Shown here one piece after another: positions 1 through 7,907 of a stretch of 24,737 nt of DNA. A model generated the notes under the pieces. It was not told the origin of the DNA. It saw nothing but the letters and a program-made list of their open reading frames with translations, and did not search any database. Source of the DNA: Acidobacteriaceae bacterium (GTDB lineage: Bacteria; Acidobacteriota; Terriglobia; Terriglobales; Acidobacteriaceae); assembly GCA_003165095.1 (NCBI GenBank), contig PLSH01000128.1, forward strand, positions 5,114 through 29,850, written 5' to 3'. Every line of letters starts with the position of its first letter. The stretch's first letter is position 1. The translations under genes and the position numbers were made by a program.

Positions 1-50
1 GGGGCAGCGCGGGGCGTACGGCTAGCGTCGACATAATTGAAAGACGGGGC

Positions 51-72
51 GGACCGGCCACATCGCCGGCCC
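51..72 (-). terminator. Possible terminator hairpin after the tail-collar genes
   Basis: Read on the minus strand, an 8-base stem (GGGCCGGC against GCCGGTCC, one G-U pair) encloses a 6-base loop and begins 14 bases after the stop codon of the last tail-collar gene. No uninterrupted T tract follows, so this is only a weak intrinsic terminator candidate. Confidence 0.3.
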
Positions 73-85
73 TGTTAGCGAAAGT

Positions 86-622
86 CTACTGCGGTTTTGT
101 TGGGAAAATACCCGACAGCGAAACAATCCAGTTCAAGCCTTGGTACGGCATCATGTTGGGGTGCGGCCCGCCACCCCCGGTATACGGTGTGAGGGCATTC
201 GATTGCATCATTTTGAACGGCGTCCCGGCGTCGCTCGAGTAGATGCTTCCGGCGTTTGATTCGGCAAAAACACTGCCCACTGGCGTTGTCGCCTTCCCGG
301 TTGTGTTTGGATTTTTGGCCATCACCGTGTGGTTATGGTCGGGAGTTTGCGGAAAGGACAGGATTACGCTTGTCGCGCCGCCGCTCTGGCCAAGCCCGTA
401 AGAAGCAAGACCGATGCCCTGACCGGCTCCGATGGCAACCGCGCCCTGCAGATTGGGAAGACCGAAATTGGTCTTTCCGTCGCCGCCATATGTCTTTTGA
501 AACAGCGTATACAGCGCGGGGTACGAATTGATGGGGTAGAGCGCGCCGTTGGCAAGCGCCCACTGATACGGAGCCCAGTTGAAACCGACCAGCGCCAATT
601 GACCGACAAAGACATCTGACAT
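86..622 (-). CDS. Phage tail collar domain protein (MdpB-like), third of three
   Basis: A 178-residue protein with the phage tail collar fold (PF07484/COG4675, the family of microcystin-dependent protein MdpB). The N-terminal half has the family pattern: VGQLALVGFNWAP, a NGALYPI stretch, then GGDG and LPNLQG around residues 45-65. The C-terminus has the closing MPYQGLNWIVSLSGIFP motif. The start is the ATG at 622, preceded by AAAGGAGA; the frame is open further upstream but that part only shadows the neighbouring gene. It lies 14 bases after the preceding paralogue and is almost certainly in the same operon. In phages this domain occurs in tail-fibre or collar proteins; the bacterial stand-alone members have no firmly established role. 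No signal peptide is visible. Confidence 0.85.
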   Translation of the reverse strand: MSDVFVGQLALVGFNWAPYQWALANGALYPINSYPALYTLFQKTYGGDGKTNFGLPNLQGAVAIGAGQGIGLASYGLGQSGGATSVILSFPQTPDHNHTVMAKNPNTTGKATTPVGSVFAESNAGSIYSSDAGTPFKMMQSNALTPYTGGGGPHPNMMPYQGLNWIVSLSGIFPTKPQ

Positions 623-636
623 ATTTCGATTCTCCT

Positions 637-1143
637 TTAGGGGCGTGATGGATAGATGCCCGTCAATGCGATGGACCACGTCATGACCAGGAAGGGCTGG
701 CGGTTCTCGTGGGCCTGGCTGTTTCCGTTCGTGGCGATGGTGGCCTGTGCCATGGGCGCAAGCGTTCCGGGGGTCGGTCCGGCATAGATAGCCGTGCCGA
801 GGCCGGCAAGCATTGCGCTGTCGGGTCTGGTCAGGGACGCCGCTGATTTTGAAGCGCTCAGCGAGTGCGAATGGCTGGGAACATCGGCCTGGGTGAGAGC
901 ATAACCCTCCGTCCCGCCCGACTGCCCCATCCCGATGCCGTTCCCAAAACACACGGGAGTTTTGCCCTGGAGATTGGGCAGCGCGTACCTCGTTTGTCCG
1001 TCCCCGCCGAACGCGTATCCGATCAGCGAAAAAAGCTGCGGGTTTGTGTTGATCGGGAATACCTGGCCATTGCACAAGGCATAGAATCTGGGTGCGAAGT
1101 TGAATGACGTCAGTAACAGTTGGCCGACAAACGGTTGACCCAT
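637..1143 (-). CDS. Phage tail collar domain protein (MdpB-like), second of three
   Basis: A 168-residue paralogue of its two neighbours. It shows GQPFVGQLLLTSFNFAP at the N-terminus, CNGQVFPI, GGDGQTRYALPNLQG and the C-terminal QPFLVMTWSIALTGIYP motif. An ATG at 1143 is preceded by GGAAGGAG at good spacing, so it is preferred over the TTG two codons upstream. The middle (about residues 75-140) is rich in Ser, Ala and Thr and differs most from the paralogues, as expected for a variable tip region. It sits 39 bases after the first collar gene and 14 bases before the third. Other tail-structure genes are not visible in the window, so a phage or injection-system role cannot be tested here. Confidence 0.85.
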   Translation of the reverse strand: MGQPFVGQLLLTSFNFAPRFYALCNGQVFPINTNPQLFSLIGYAFGGDGQTRYALPNLQGKTPVCFGNGIGMGQSGGTEGYALTQADVPSHSHSLSASKSAASLTRPDSAMLAGLGTAIYAGPTPGTLAPMAQATIATNGNSQAHENRQPFLVMTWSIALTGIYPSRP

Positions 1144-1182
1144 TCTCAATCTCCTTCCAAAAGGACCTTCAGACCGTGCGGA

Positions 1183-1695
1183 TCAATGGCTGGGGTAGAT
1201 GCCGTGAAGCGCGATAACCCAGTTCAGCACCAGGTACGGCTGCATATTGTTGTGCGAGGCGTCGTTGGCGCCGCTAAAGCTCACCATGTTTGTATTCATG
1301 GCCTGATTGGGTGTTTCGGTCGAGTAGACCTCAGAACCGGCGCTCACCGTGGTGTTAGCTGGGCTGTTGACGTTGCCGGTAGTCGCGGCCGCAGCCATCA
1401 GGCTATGGCTGTGACTGGGAAACGTGGCCAGGGTGATGGTCACATTTTCAGCTCCGCCTTTTTGCCCGGGAGTGTAACTGCTGGCGCCGCTCGACCCCTG
1501 GTGGATGGGAGTGCGGCCTTGAAGATCGGGAACCGCAAAAGTGGAAATACCGTCCCCGCCATATGTATTGCCGATCAGACTGAACAACGTGTCGGCTTGG
1601 CCAATGAAGAATATCTGGCCGTTACACAACGCCCAATCGACAGGCGCGTAGCTAAAACCAACCAACCGGACTTCACCCACATAAGGCTGGCTCAT
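1183..1695 (-). CDS. Phage tail collar domain protein (MdpB-like), first of three
   Basis: A 170-residue protein, the promoter-proximal member of the triplet. Family hallmarks are SQPYVGEVRLVGFSYAP at the N-terminus, CNGQIFFI, GGDGISTFAVPDLQGR at residues 45-65, FPSHSHSL in the centre and QPYLVLNWVIALHGIYP at the C-terminus. The start at 1695 has a near-perfect AGGAGGT ribosome binding site; the reading frame extends ten codons further but without an SD sequence. All three proteins keep the conserved NG, GGDG and P-LQG positions while the central segment varies, which points to old tandem duplication rather than a recent copy. The function outside phages is unknown. Confidence 0.85.
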   Translation of the reverse strand: MSQPYVGEVRLVGFSYAPVDWALCNGQIFFIGQADTLFSLIGNTYGGDGISTFAVPDLQGRTPIHQGSSGASSYTPGQKGGAENVTITLATFPSHSHSLMAAAATTGNVNSPANTTVSAGSEVYSTETPNQAMNTNMVSFSGANDASHNNMQPYLVLNWVIALHGIYPSH

Positions 1696-1848
1696 CCGTA
1701 AGACCTCCTGAGTTTTTTTGCGCAAGTCGCGGGGCGCTAAGGGGCTGAGTTATCAGCTTTACCATGCCGAAGGCCTGCTTGCAAGTGAAAAGATGGCTGC
1801 GCCGGCGCGGGATGAAAGCAATGGCCGCCTTTCACCTGGTTGAATTGC

Positions 1849-1860
1849 TCGATGCATCGA
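1849..1860. promoter_or_regulatory. 12-base perfect palindrome upstream of malate synthase
   Basis: TCGATGCATCGA is a perfect palindrome about 100 bases before the malate synthase start, in the gap shared with the divergent tail-collar operon. It could be an operator, but a 12-base palindrome can occur by chance and no clear -35/-10 pair was found beside it. Confidence 0.2.
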
Positions 1861-1959
1861 TTCGCAAAGTTGCCACTGAAGATTTTCTGCGTGGAGACAA
1901 GAACCGCCGCCTTGATGCAAACTGGAATAGTTGATTCTTTCGATTGGGAGCCTATCTTC

Positions 1960-3576
1960 ATGCCTGTTTCCATTAGCCAGCCTGGAGTCGAATTTCTTGC
2001 CCCTGTGAGCGAGAGCTATGCTGAAATCCTCACTCCGCAGGCCATCGCCTTTATCGTGGATTTGCAACGGACGTTCAATGCACGCCGTAAAACGTTGCTG
2101 TCAGCGCGTCATGAACGGCAAAAAAGACTCGATGCCGGGGAAAAACCCGATTTTCTTGAAGAAACCAGGAACATTCGCGAGAGCGCGTGGACGGTGGCAT
2201 CGTTGCCCAACGACATCCTGGACCGCCGCGTAGAGATCACCGGTCCCGTTGACCGCAAGATGATCATCAACGCGCTTAACTCCGGCGCAAAGGTATTCAT
2301 GGCTGATTTTGAGGACTCGAGCACTCCGCTTTGGAACAACCTGCTCGACGGTCAGATCAATCTCCGCGATGCCATCCGGCGCACCATCACCTACGCCGAT
2401 TCCGCAACCGGCAAGCATTACAAGCTGATCGATAAGCCTGCTGTCCTGTTTGTTCGCGCGCGTGGTTGGCATCTGGAAGAACGGCACGTCCTGGTAGATG
2501 GAGAGCCGATGTCCGGCTCCATTTTCGACTTCGGTCTGTACTTCTTTCATAATGCCCGCGAGCTGCTGGCGCGCGGCAGCGGCCCATACTTCTACCTGCC
2601 CAAAATCGAGAGCCATCTTGAGGCGCGGCTGTGGAACGACATCTTCATTCGCGCCCAGAAGGCGATCGGGCTGGCGCATGGCGCTATCAAGGCCACGGTT
2701 CTTATTGAAACCATCCTGGCCAGCTTCGAAATGGACGAGATTCTTTACGAGTTGCGTGAGCACTCCGCCGGACTGAACTGTGGCCGCTGGGATTACATCT
2801 TCAGCTTCATCAAGAAGTTCGCTTGTGATCCACACGCAGTGCTGCCTGACCGTGCTCAAGTGACCATGACCACGCACTTCATGCGCAGTTATTCCAGGCT
2901 GGCAATCAAGACGTGCCACAAACGCAACGTGCATGCAATGGGCGGAATGTCCGCCTACATTCCCATCAAGTCCGATCCCGTTGCGAACGACAAGGCGATC
3001 GCCCAGGTCCAGGCCGACAAGGAGCGCGAGGCAAGCGATGGCCACGACGGCACCTGGGTCGCGCATCCCGGCCTGGTGCCGGTGGCGCTCGAAGTATTCG
3101 ATCGCCTGATGCCGCAACCCAACCAGATTTCAAAGCAGCTTCCTGATTACAACGCAACCGCGGCTGACCTGCTTCAGGTTCCCGATGGACAAATCACCGA
3201 GGCCGGATTGAAGCAGAATGTGGCCGTCGGGCTGGGCTATGTTGAGGCGTGGCTGCGCGGTATCGGCTGCGTTCCGCTCTTCAACCTGATGGAAGACGCG
3301 GCCACCGCCGAGATCAGCCGCGCGCAACTCTGGCAATGGGTACACCAGAATGCAAAGCTCAGCAATGGTACTGTCGTCGATGCTGCGCTGGTGGAAAGTC
3401 TCATCGCCGCCGAACTCTCGAGGCAGAAGAGCGCGATAGACCTCGTGCGCTATGCAGCCTATGAGAAGGCCGCAAACCTCTTGCGCGAGCTGGTAAGATC
3501 GCCTGATTTCGTTGAATTCCTGACCCTGCCTGCTTATCAGCGCGTCCTCAAAGAGGAGACGTTCGCCGCCGCGTAA
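1960..3576 (+). CDS. aceB: Malate synthase A
   Basis: Condenses glyoxylate with acetyl-CoA to malate in the cytosol (glyoxylate shunt and glyoxylate disposal). The 538-residue length fits malate synthase A. The family signature HSAGLNCGRWDYIF is intact in the centre, and NLMEDAATAEISR near the C-terminus places the catalytic aspartate at D446, matching the E. coli enzyme. Early motifs such as DFEDSSTPLWNN also match. The ATG at 1960 is chosen because GGGAG precedes it at 9 bases and the family begins here; the open frame extends 40 codons upstream without homology. The aminotransferase follows 69 bases downstream on the same strand. Isocitrate lyase is absent from the window, so this copy may serve glyoxylate from sources other than the classical shunt (inference). 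Confidence 0.96.
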   Translation: MPVSISQPGVEFLAPVSESYAEILTPQAIAFIVDLQRTFNARRKTLLSARHERQKRLDAGEKPDFLEETRNIRESAWTVASLPNDILDRRVEITGPVDRKMIINALNSGAKVFMADFEDSSTPLWNNLLDGQINLRDAIRRTITYADSATGKHYKLIDKPAVLFVRARGWHLEERHVLVDGEPMSGSIFDFGLYFFHNARELLARGSGPYFYLPKIESHLEARLWNDIFIRAQKAIGLAHGAIKATVLIETILASFEMDEILYELREHSAGLNCGRWDYIFSFIKKFACDPHAVLPDRAQVTMTTHFMRSYSRLAIKTCHKRNVHAMGGMSAYIPIKSDPVANDKAIAQVQADKEREASDGHDGTWVAHPGLVPVALEVFDRLMPQPNQISKQLPDYNATAADLLQVPDGQITEAGLKQNVAVGLGYVEAWLRGIGCVPLFNLMEDAATAEISRAQLWQWVHQNAKLSNGTVVDAALVESLIAAELSRQKSAIDLVRYAAYEKAANLLRELVRSPDFVEFLTLPAYQRVLKEETFAAA

Positions 3577-3645
3577 TACATTCCCCTGTGTGCTCAGGTC
3601 CCGAAGCCGCGGTGATAGCATGGATGCCTATGGAGGCCGGCATCG

Positions 3646-5001
3646 ATGAGTGAAAGTTTTCCGCACGACAAGCTTACATCCGAGCAAATCTCGACCATCA
3701 CGCGTCAAACCAACTACGGCACCTGGCGCTTCCAGAAGACCTGGAAGCCGCTGCATATTGCCGACGCCGAGGGCTGCTGGTTCACTGACGGCGCGGGCAA
3801 CCGCTACCTCGACTTCAGCTCCCAATTGATGTGCGTGAACCTGGGCCACAAAAATCCGCGCGTAGTCGAGGCCATTGCAGAACAGGCGCGAGAGCTCGCC
3901 TATGCGGCCCCCGGCTTTGCCACCGCGGCACGCGCGCGCCTGAGCACCAAACTGCTTGAGGTCCTTCCCCAGGGCTTGAACAAATTCTTCTTCGCCACCA
4001 GCGGCACTGAGGCCAATGAAGCGGCCTTCAAGATCGCGCGCATGGTGACCGGAAAGACCAAGATTATTTCGCGCTACCGCTCCTATCATGGATCGACCAT
4101 GGGCGCTATCGCGGCCACCGGCGACCCTCGCCGTTGGGCCATGGAACCTGGTGGAAAGGGCGGAGGATTCGTCTTTGCGCCGGAAACCAATTGTTACGAT
4201 TGCCCCATCAAGCACACCTATCCCGGCTGTAACATCGCCTGCGCCGACTACATCGAGCACATGATCCGTAACGAAAGCGATGTGGCTGCCATCATTCTCG
4301 AGCCGGTCGTAGGCACCAACGGCGTCCTCGTTCCGCCGCCGGAGTACTTCCCTCGCCTGCGAGAGATCTGCGATCGCCATGGCGTGTTGATGATCGCCGA
4401 TGAAGTGATGGCCGGATGGGGCCGCACCGGCAAATGGTTTTCCGTGGACCACTGGCATGTAAAGCCCGATATCCTCGTTACCGCCAAGGGAATTACTTCG
4501 GCCTACATTCCTCTCGGTCTCTGCGCCACGACCGCTAAGATCGCCGACTACTTCGAGGAGCATTACTTCGCCCACGGCCATACCTACGAGGCGCATCCGC
4601 TTACACTCGGCCCCGCGGTTGTCACCATCGAAGAAATGCAGCGGCTCAAGCTCGTCGAGCGCGCCGCGGAGCTGGAACCCTATCTTCGCAAGAAGCTCGA
4701 AGCTCTCAAGGCCAGGCATGTTTCCATCGGCGACGTGCGCGGCCTGGGACTCTTCTTCGCCGTTGAAATCGTGAAGAACCGCGATACCAAGCAGCCGTTC
4801 AACACCATGCGCGATAAGGTGGAAGGAAAGCCACTTGTTGTCGATCAGATCGCCGCAAAGATGATGGCGCAGGGTGTCTCGATCCAGTCGTGGGTGAGCC
4901 ACTTCATCATCGCGCCACCGCTGATCGTCACGAAAGAGGAGTTGGACCTCGGAGTCGCCGCGCTCGATGAGCACCTCGCGATTGCCGATGCGCTGGTGTA
5001 G
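3646..5001 (+). CDS. Class III PLP aminotransferase (beta-alanine/taurine:pyruvate type)
   Basis: A 451-residue class III (omega) aminotransferase. It has the PLP-phosphate motif SGTEANEAA, the DEVMAGWGRTG motif with the ring-binding aspartate, and the Schiff-base lysine K281 in ILVTAKGITSAYIPLG. A Cys-rich stretch, NCYDCPIKHTYPGCNIAC, resembles that of taurine:pyruvate-type members. The start has GGAGG at 9 bases. It probably moves an amino group from an omega-amino acid to pyruvate or glyoxylate. Because a full pyrimidine reduction operon lies convergent to it 13 bases away, the best guess is beta-alanine or beta-aminoisobutyrate as donor, giving malonate or methylmalonate semialdehyde. Substrate choice cannot be read from motifs alone; taurine or GABA remain possible. 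Confidence 0.88.
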   Translation: MSESFPHDKLTSEQISTITRQTNYGTWRFQKTWKPLHIADAEGCWFTDGAGNRYLDFSSQLMCVNLGHKNPRVVEAIAEQARELAYAAPGFATAARARLSTKLLEVLPQGLNKFFFATSGTEANEAAFKIARMVTGKTKIISRYRSYHGSTMGAIAATGDPRRWAMEPGGKGGGFVFAPETNCYDCPIKHTYPGCNIACADYIEHMIRNESDVAAIILEPVVGTNGVLVPPPEYFPRLREICDRHGVLMIADEVMAGWGRTGKWFSVDHWHVKPDILVTAKGITSAYIPLGLCATTAKIADYFEEHYFAHGHTYEAHPLTLGPAVVTIEEMQRLKLVERAAELEPYLRKKLEALKARHVSIGDVRGLGLFFAVEIVKNRDTKQPFNTMRDKVEGKPLVVDQIAAKMMAQGVSIQSWVSHFIIAPPLIVTKEELDLGVAALDEHLAIADALV

Positions 5002-5014
5002 TCCTGGAGCCGAG

Positions 5015-6430
5015 TCACGCGAGCTCTTCCGCGCTCTCAACATAGGCTTCCGGCGCGGCCAGTTTCATCAACGCAATATAAACGCCGCTCGCCGTGAAAA
5101 AGCCCACGAACCACGCGTAATCGTAGAGAAAGTGAAGCGGCTTTACGACCAGGCCGATCAGCGCTATCACCACGCCAGCCACCAGCGCTGCAATGGCGCG
5201 GGGATTGATGCCCTTTGTGTAGTAATACACGCCTTCGCAGTGATAAAGCGAGTTCACGTCAAGCTCGGTCTTGCGGATCAGGAAGTAATCCGAAATCATG
5301 ATGCCGGCTACCGGCCCCAGCAAGCCGGAATAACCCACCAGCCAGCCGAAAATGTAGGCGTCCGGCGTCGCCAGCAACTTCCACGGGCACATCGCCAGCC
5401 CCAGAAATCCTGTGATCAGGCCGCCGGTGCGAAAGCTGATCAGGCGCGGATAGAGATTGGAGAAGTCGTTCGACGGTGACACCACGTTGGCGCCGATGTT
5501 CACGTTGAGCGTGGCAATGAGAATTGCAATCAGCGCGATGAACGCCACCACCGGCTGATGAAATGCGCCGATAAGCGCGATCGGATTCCAGATCGCGTGG
5601 CCGAAAAGCACCGTCGAAGCCGACGTGACCGCGATGCCGACAAACGTATAAAGCACCATGGCCACCGGTAGCCCGAATGCCTGTCCCCAGGATTGCGCGC
5701 TCTGCGACTTCGAGTAGCGCGTAAAGTCTGGAATGTTGAGCGCGAGCGTGGCCCAATAACCCACCATCGCCGTGAGCGAGGGGAAAAAGACCGCAAGAAA
5801 CTCGCCGGTAGAGTGGAACTGGCTGGGCGTGGAAAGCATGTTGCCAAAGCTGCCTGCCTTCATCCGCACCCAGATGAGCAGCGCCGCGCTCATGATGAAC
5901 ATGAATGGCGCGCCAAAAGCCTGCAGGCGGCGAATGGATTCGACACCGCGCCAGACCACCGCCATGTTGAGCAGCCAGAACCCCAGAAAACAAACCCACA
6001 GAACGCCGTTTTTCGCCGCCGCCGCGGGCCACATCACCGCCAGCATGGCGTAAATTGCTGTTCCCCCGATCCACGATTGAATACCGAACCAGCCACAGGC
6101 CACAACTGCGCGCAGAATCGCAGCTATATTGGCCCCGCGCACGCCAAACGGCGCGCGAATAAACACGGGAAATGGAATTCCATACTTCGCTCCCGCATGC
6201 GCGTTAAGCAGCATCGGAACCAGCACGATGAGATTTCCCAGCAGCACGGTGCCGATGGCCTGCTTCCAGTCCATGCCCTTCGCAATCAGCGACGAGGCAA
6301 GCTGGTATGTGGTGATCTCCATGCACATTGAAAACCATAGCGCCGTGTAGTTGTAAAAGCCCCAGGTGCGCTGCGCCGGCGTGGTTGGCATCAGGTCGCG
6401 ATTCGAAAGAGACGGATCGTTGCTGCTCAC
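5015..6430 (-). CDS. NCS1 family nucleobase:cation symporter
   Basis: A polytopic membrane transporter of the NCS1 family (uracil, cytosine, allantoin, hydantoin). About twelve hydrophobic segments fill its 471 residues. Family motifs include QRTWGFYNYTALWFSM near the N-terminus, PFPVFIRAPFGVRGANI, the NIPDFTRYSKS segment in the middle and GPVAGIMISDYF near the C-terminus. The GTG at 6430 is preferred because GGGGAGG lies just before it; a GTG at 6544 would add 38 residues that are Pro-rich, lack an SD sequence and overlap the previous gene. It is the last gene of the pyrimidine operon, 67 bases after the dihydropyrimidinase, so uracil, thymine or a dihydropyrimidine/hydantoin is the likely cargo (inference). 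Confidence 0.92.
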   Translation of the reverse strand: MSSNDPSLSNRDLMPTTPAQRTWGFYNYTALWFSMCMEITTYQLASSLIAKGMDWKQAIGTVLLGNLIVLVPMLLNAHAGAKYGIPFPVFIRAPFGVRGANIAAILRAVVACGWFGIQSWIGGTAIYAMLAVMWPAAAAKNGVLWVCFLGFWLLNMAVVWRGVESIRRLQAFGAPFMFIMSAALLIWVRMKAGSFGNMLSTPSQFHSTGEFLAVFFPSLTAMVGYWATLALNIPDFTRYSKSQSAQSWGQAFGLPVAMVLYTFVGIAVTSASTVLFGHAIWNPIALIGAFHQPVVAFIALIAILIATLNVNIGANVVSPSNDFSNLYPRLISFRTGGLITGFLGLAMCPWKLLATPDAYIFGWLVGYSGLLGPVAGIMISDYFLIRKTELDVNSLYHCEGVYYYTKGINPRAIAALVAGVVIALIGLVVKPLHFLYDYAWFVGFFTASGVYIALMKLAAPEAYVESAEELA

Positions 6431-6497
6431 TGGACCTCCCCATGGTGAGGGTTCTACGATCGGAGTCGGGATTGGTCTTGCCTTTTTTAAGATTGGT

Positions 6498-7898
6498 TCA
6501 TTTCCAGGCGCCGCCGCGCGCTTCCCGGCGCAAATAATTCCCACGGCCTGGCTTGCCGATGAATTCCCCGTTTGAAACGATCAACTCGCCGCGAGAATAA
6601 ACATCGCGGGCATTGCCGCGTACATGAAATCCCTCAAACATGGAGTAGTCCACGCGCATGTGATGCGTGGCGGCACTGATGGTGTACTCGGCAATGGGAT
6701 CCCATAGAACGATGTCGGCATCGCTGCCCGCGGCCAGAATCCCCTTCTTGGGATACATGCCGAAGATGCGCGCCGGTGCAGTAGAAACTAATTCGACGAA
6801 GCGGTTCAGCGAGAAATTGCCCAGGCCCACGCCGTGATGATGCAGCAATTGCAGGCGATTCTCAATACCGGGGCCACCGTTGGGAATCTTCGTAAAGTCA
6901 TCTTTGCCGAGCGCTTTTTGATCGGCGAAGCAGAAGGGGCAGTGGTCGGTCGAGACCACTTGTAAGTGGTCTTTGCGCAGACCCTCCCAAAGCCGAGGTT
7001 GATTCCGGCGCTCGCGCAACGGCGGGGTAAACACGTACTTCGCGCCTTCCCAGCCGGCGTCGGCTACATCTTCGAGCGAGAGCAGCAGATACTGCGGGCA
7101 GGTCTCGGCAAAAGCGGGCAGGCCGCGGTCGCGCGCTTCGCGCACCTGGTTCAGCGCATCTTCACTGGAGAGGTGCACAATGTAAACCGGCACGCCGGCC
7201 ATCTCCGCCATGGCAATGGCGCGATGCACGGCTTCAGCTTCGGCGAGCGTTGGGCGCGTCAGCGCGTGATAAATGGGTGCGGTCTTGCCCTCGGCGAGTG
7301 CCTGTTGCACGATCACGTCAATGACCGAGCCGTTCTCGGCATGCATGCATATGAGCGCCCCATTCTTCGCCGTCTGGCGCAACGCCTTGAAGATCGTTGC
7401 GTCGTCAACCATGAGCACGTTGGGGTAAGCCATGAAGAGCTTGAAGCTGGCCACGCCCTCGCTCACCATGTCGTCCATATCTTCAAGTCCCGCATCTCCC
7501 AGGTCGGTGACAATCATGTGCAGGCCATAGTCGATGCACGCCTTGCCCTCGGCCTTCTTCCACCACGTATCGAGCGCCGTGCGCATCTTGGTCCCGCGCG
7601 CCTGAATCGCAAAATCCACAATCGTAGTGGTCCCGCCGATCGCCGCGGCCCTCGTGCCCGTCTCAAAATCATCGGCGGACTTCGACCCGCCAAACGGCAT
7701 ATCGAGATGCGTGTGCGCGTCGATCCCGCCCGGAAGCAGCAAAAGGCCGCGCGCATCCACTACCCTGGCCGCCGAACTCGTGGGAATGCCCGCGCGCACT
7801 TCCTTAATGACCGCGCCGTCAATCAGCAGGTCGGCCTGCACTGTGGAATCGGCGTTGACGATGGTTCCATTTTGAATCAGCAGTGTGGCCATGTTCAT
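6498..7898 (-). CDS. hydA: Dihydropyrimidinase (D-hydantoinase family)
   Basis: Opens the ring of 5,6-dihydrouracil or dihydrothymine to N-carbamoyl-beta-amino acids; second step of reductive pyrimidine breakdown. The 466 residues show a complete binuclear zinc site of the amidohydrolase fold: H62 and H64 in DAHTH, the lysine to be carboxylated K153 in SFKLFMAYP, H186 in MHAEN, H242 in VHLSS and D318 in STDHCP. Y158 is at the usual substrate position. It starts 9 bases after the preA stop. The ATG at 7898 is listed, but a second ATG at 7892 has better spacing from GGACGG and may be the real start. Position between PreA and the permease supports dihydropyrimidinase rather than a catabolic hydantoinase of another pathway. 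Confidence 0.94.
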   Translation of the reverse strand: MNMATLLIQNGTIVNADSTVQADLLIDGAVIKEVRAGIPTSSAARVVDARGLLLLPGGIDAHTHLDMPFGGSKSADDFETGTRAAAIGGTTTIVDFAIQARGTKMRTALDTWWKKAEGKACIDYGLHMIVTDLGDAGLEDMDDMVSEGVASFKLFMAYPNVLMVDDATIFKALRQTAKNGALICMHAENGSVIDVIVQQALAEGKTAPIYHALTRPTLAEAEAVHRAIAMAEMAGVPVYIVHLSSEDALNQVREARDRGLPAFAETCPQYLLLSLEDVADAGWEGAKYVFTPPLRERRNQPRLWEGLRKDHLQVVSTDHCPFCFADQKALGKDDFTKIPNGGPGIENRLQLLHHHGVGLGNFSLNRFVELVSTAPARIFGMYPKKGILAAGSDADIVLWDPIAEYTISAATHHMRVDYSMFEGFHVRGNARDVYSRGELIVSNGEFIGKPGRGNYLRREARGGAWK

Positions 7899-7907
7899 CC
7901 GTCCGTT

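Noticed and set aside
1840..1959. Malate synthase with a 40-residue N-terminal extension
   Set aside because: The extension has no homology, and the ATG at 1960 has the ribosome binding site and the expected family start.
2101..3117. Long antisense frames inside malate synthase, the aminotransferase and other genes
   Set aside because: They are mirror frames of strongly supported genes, typical of GC-rich DNA, with unnatural composition.
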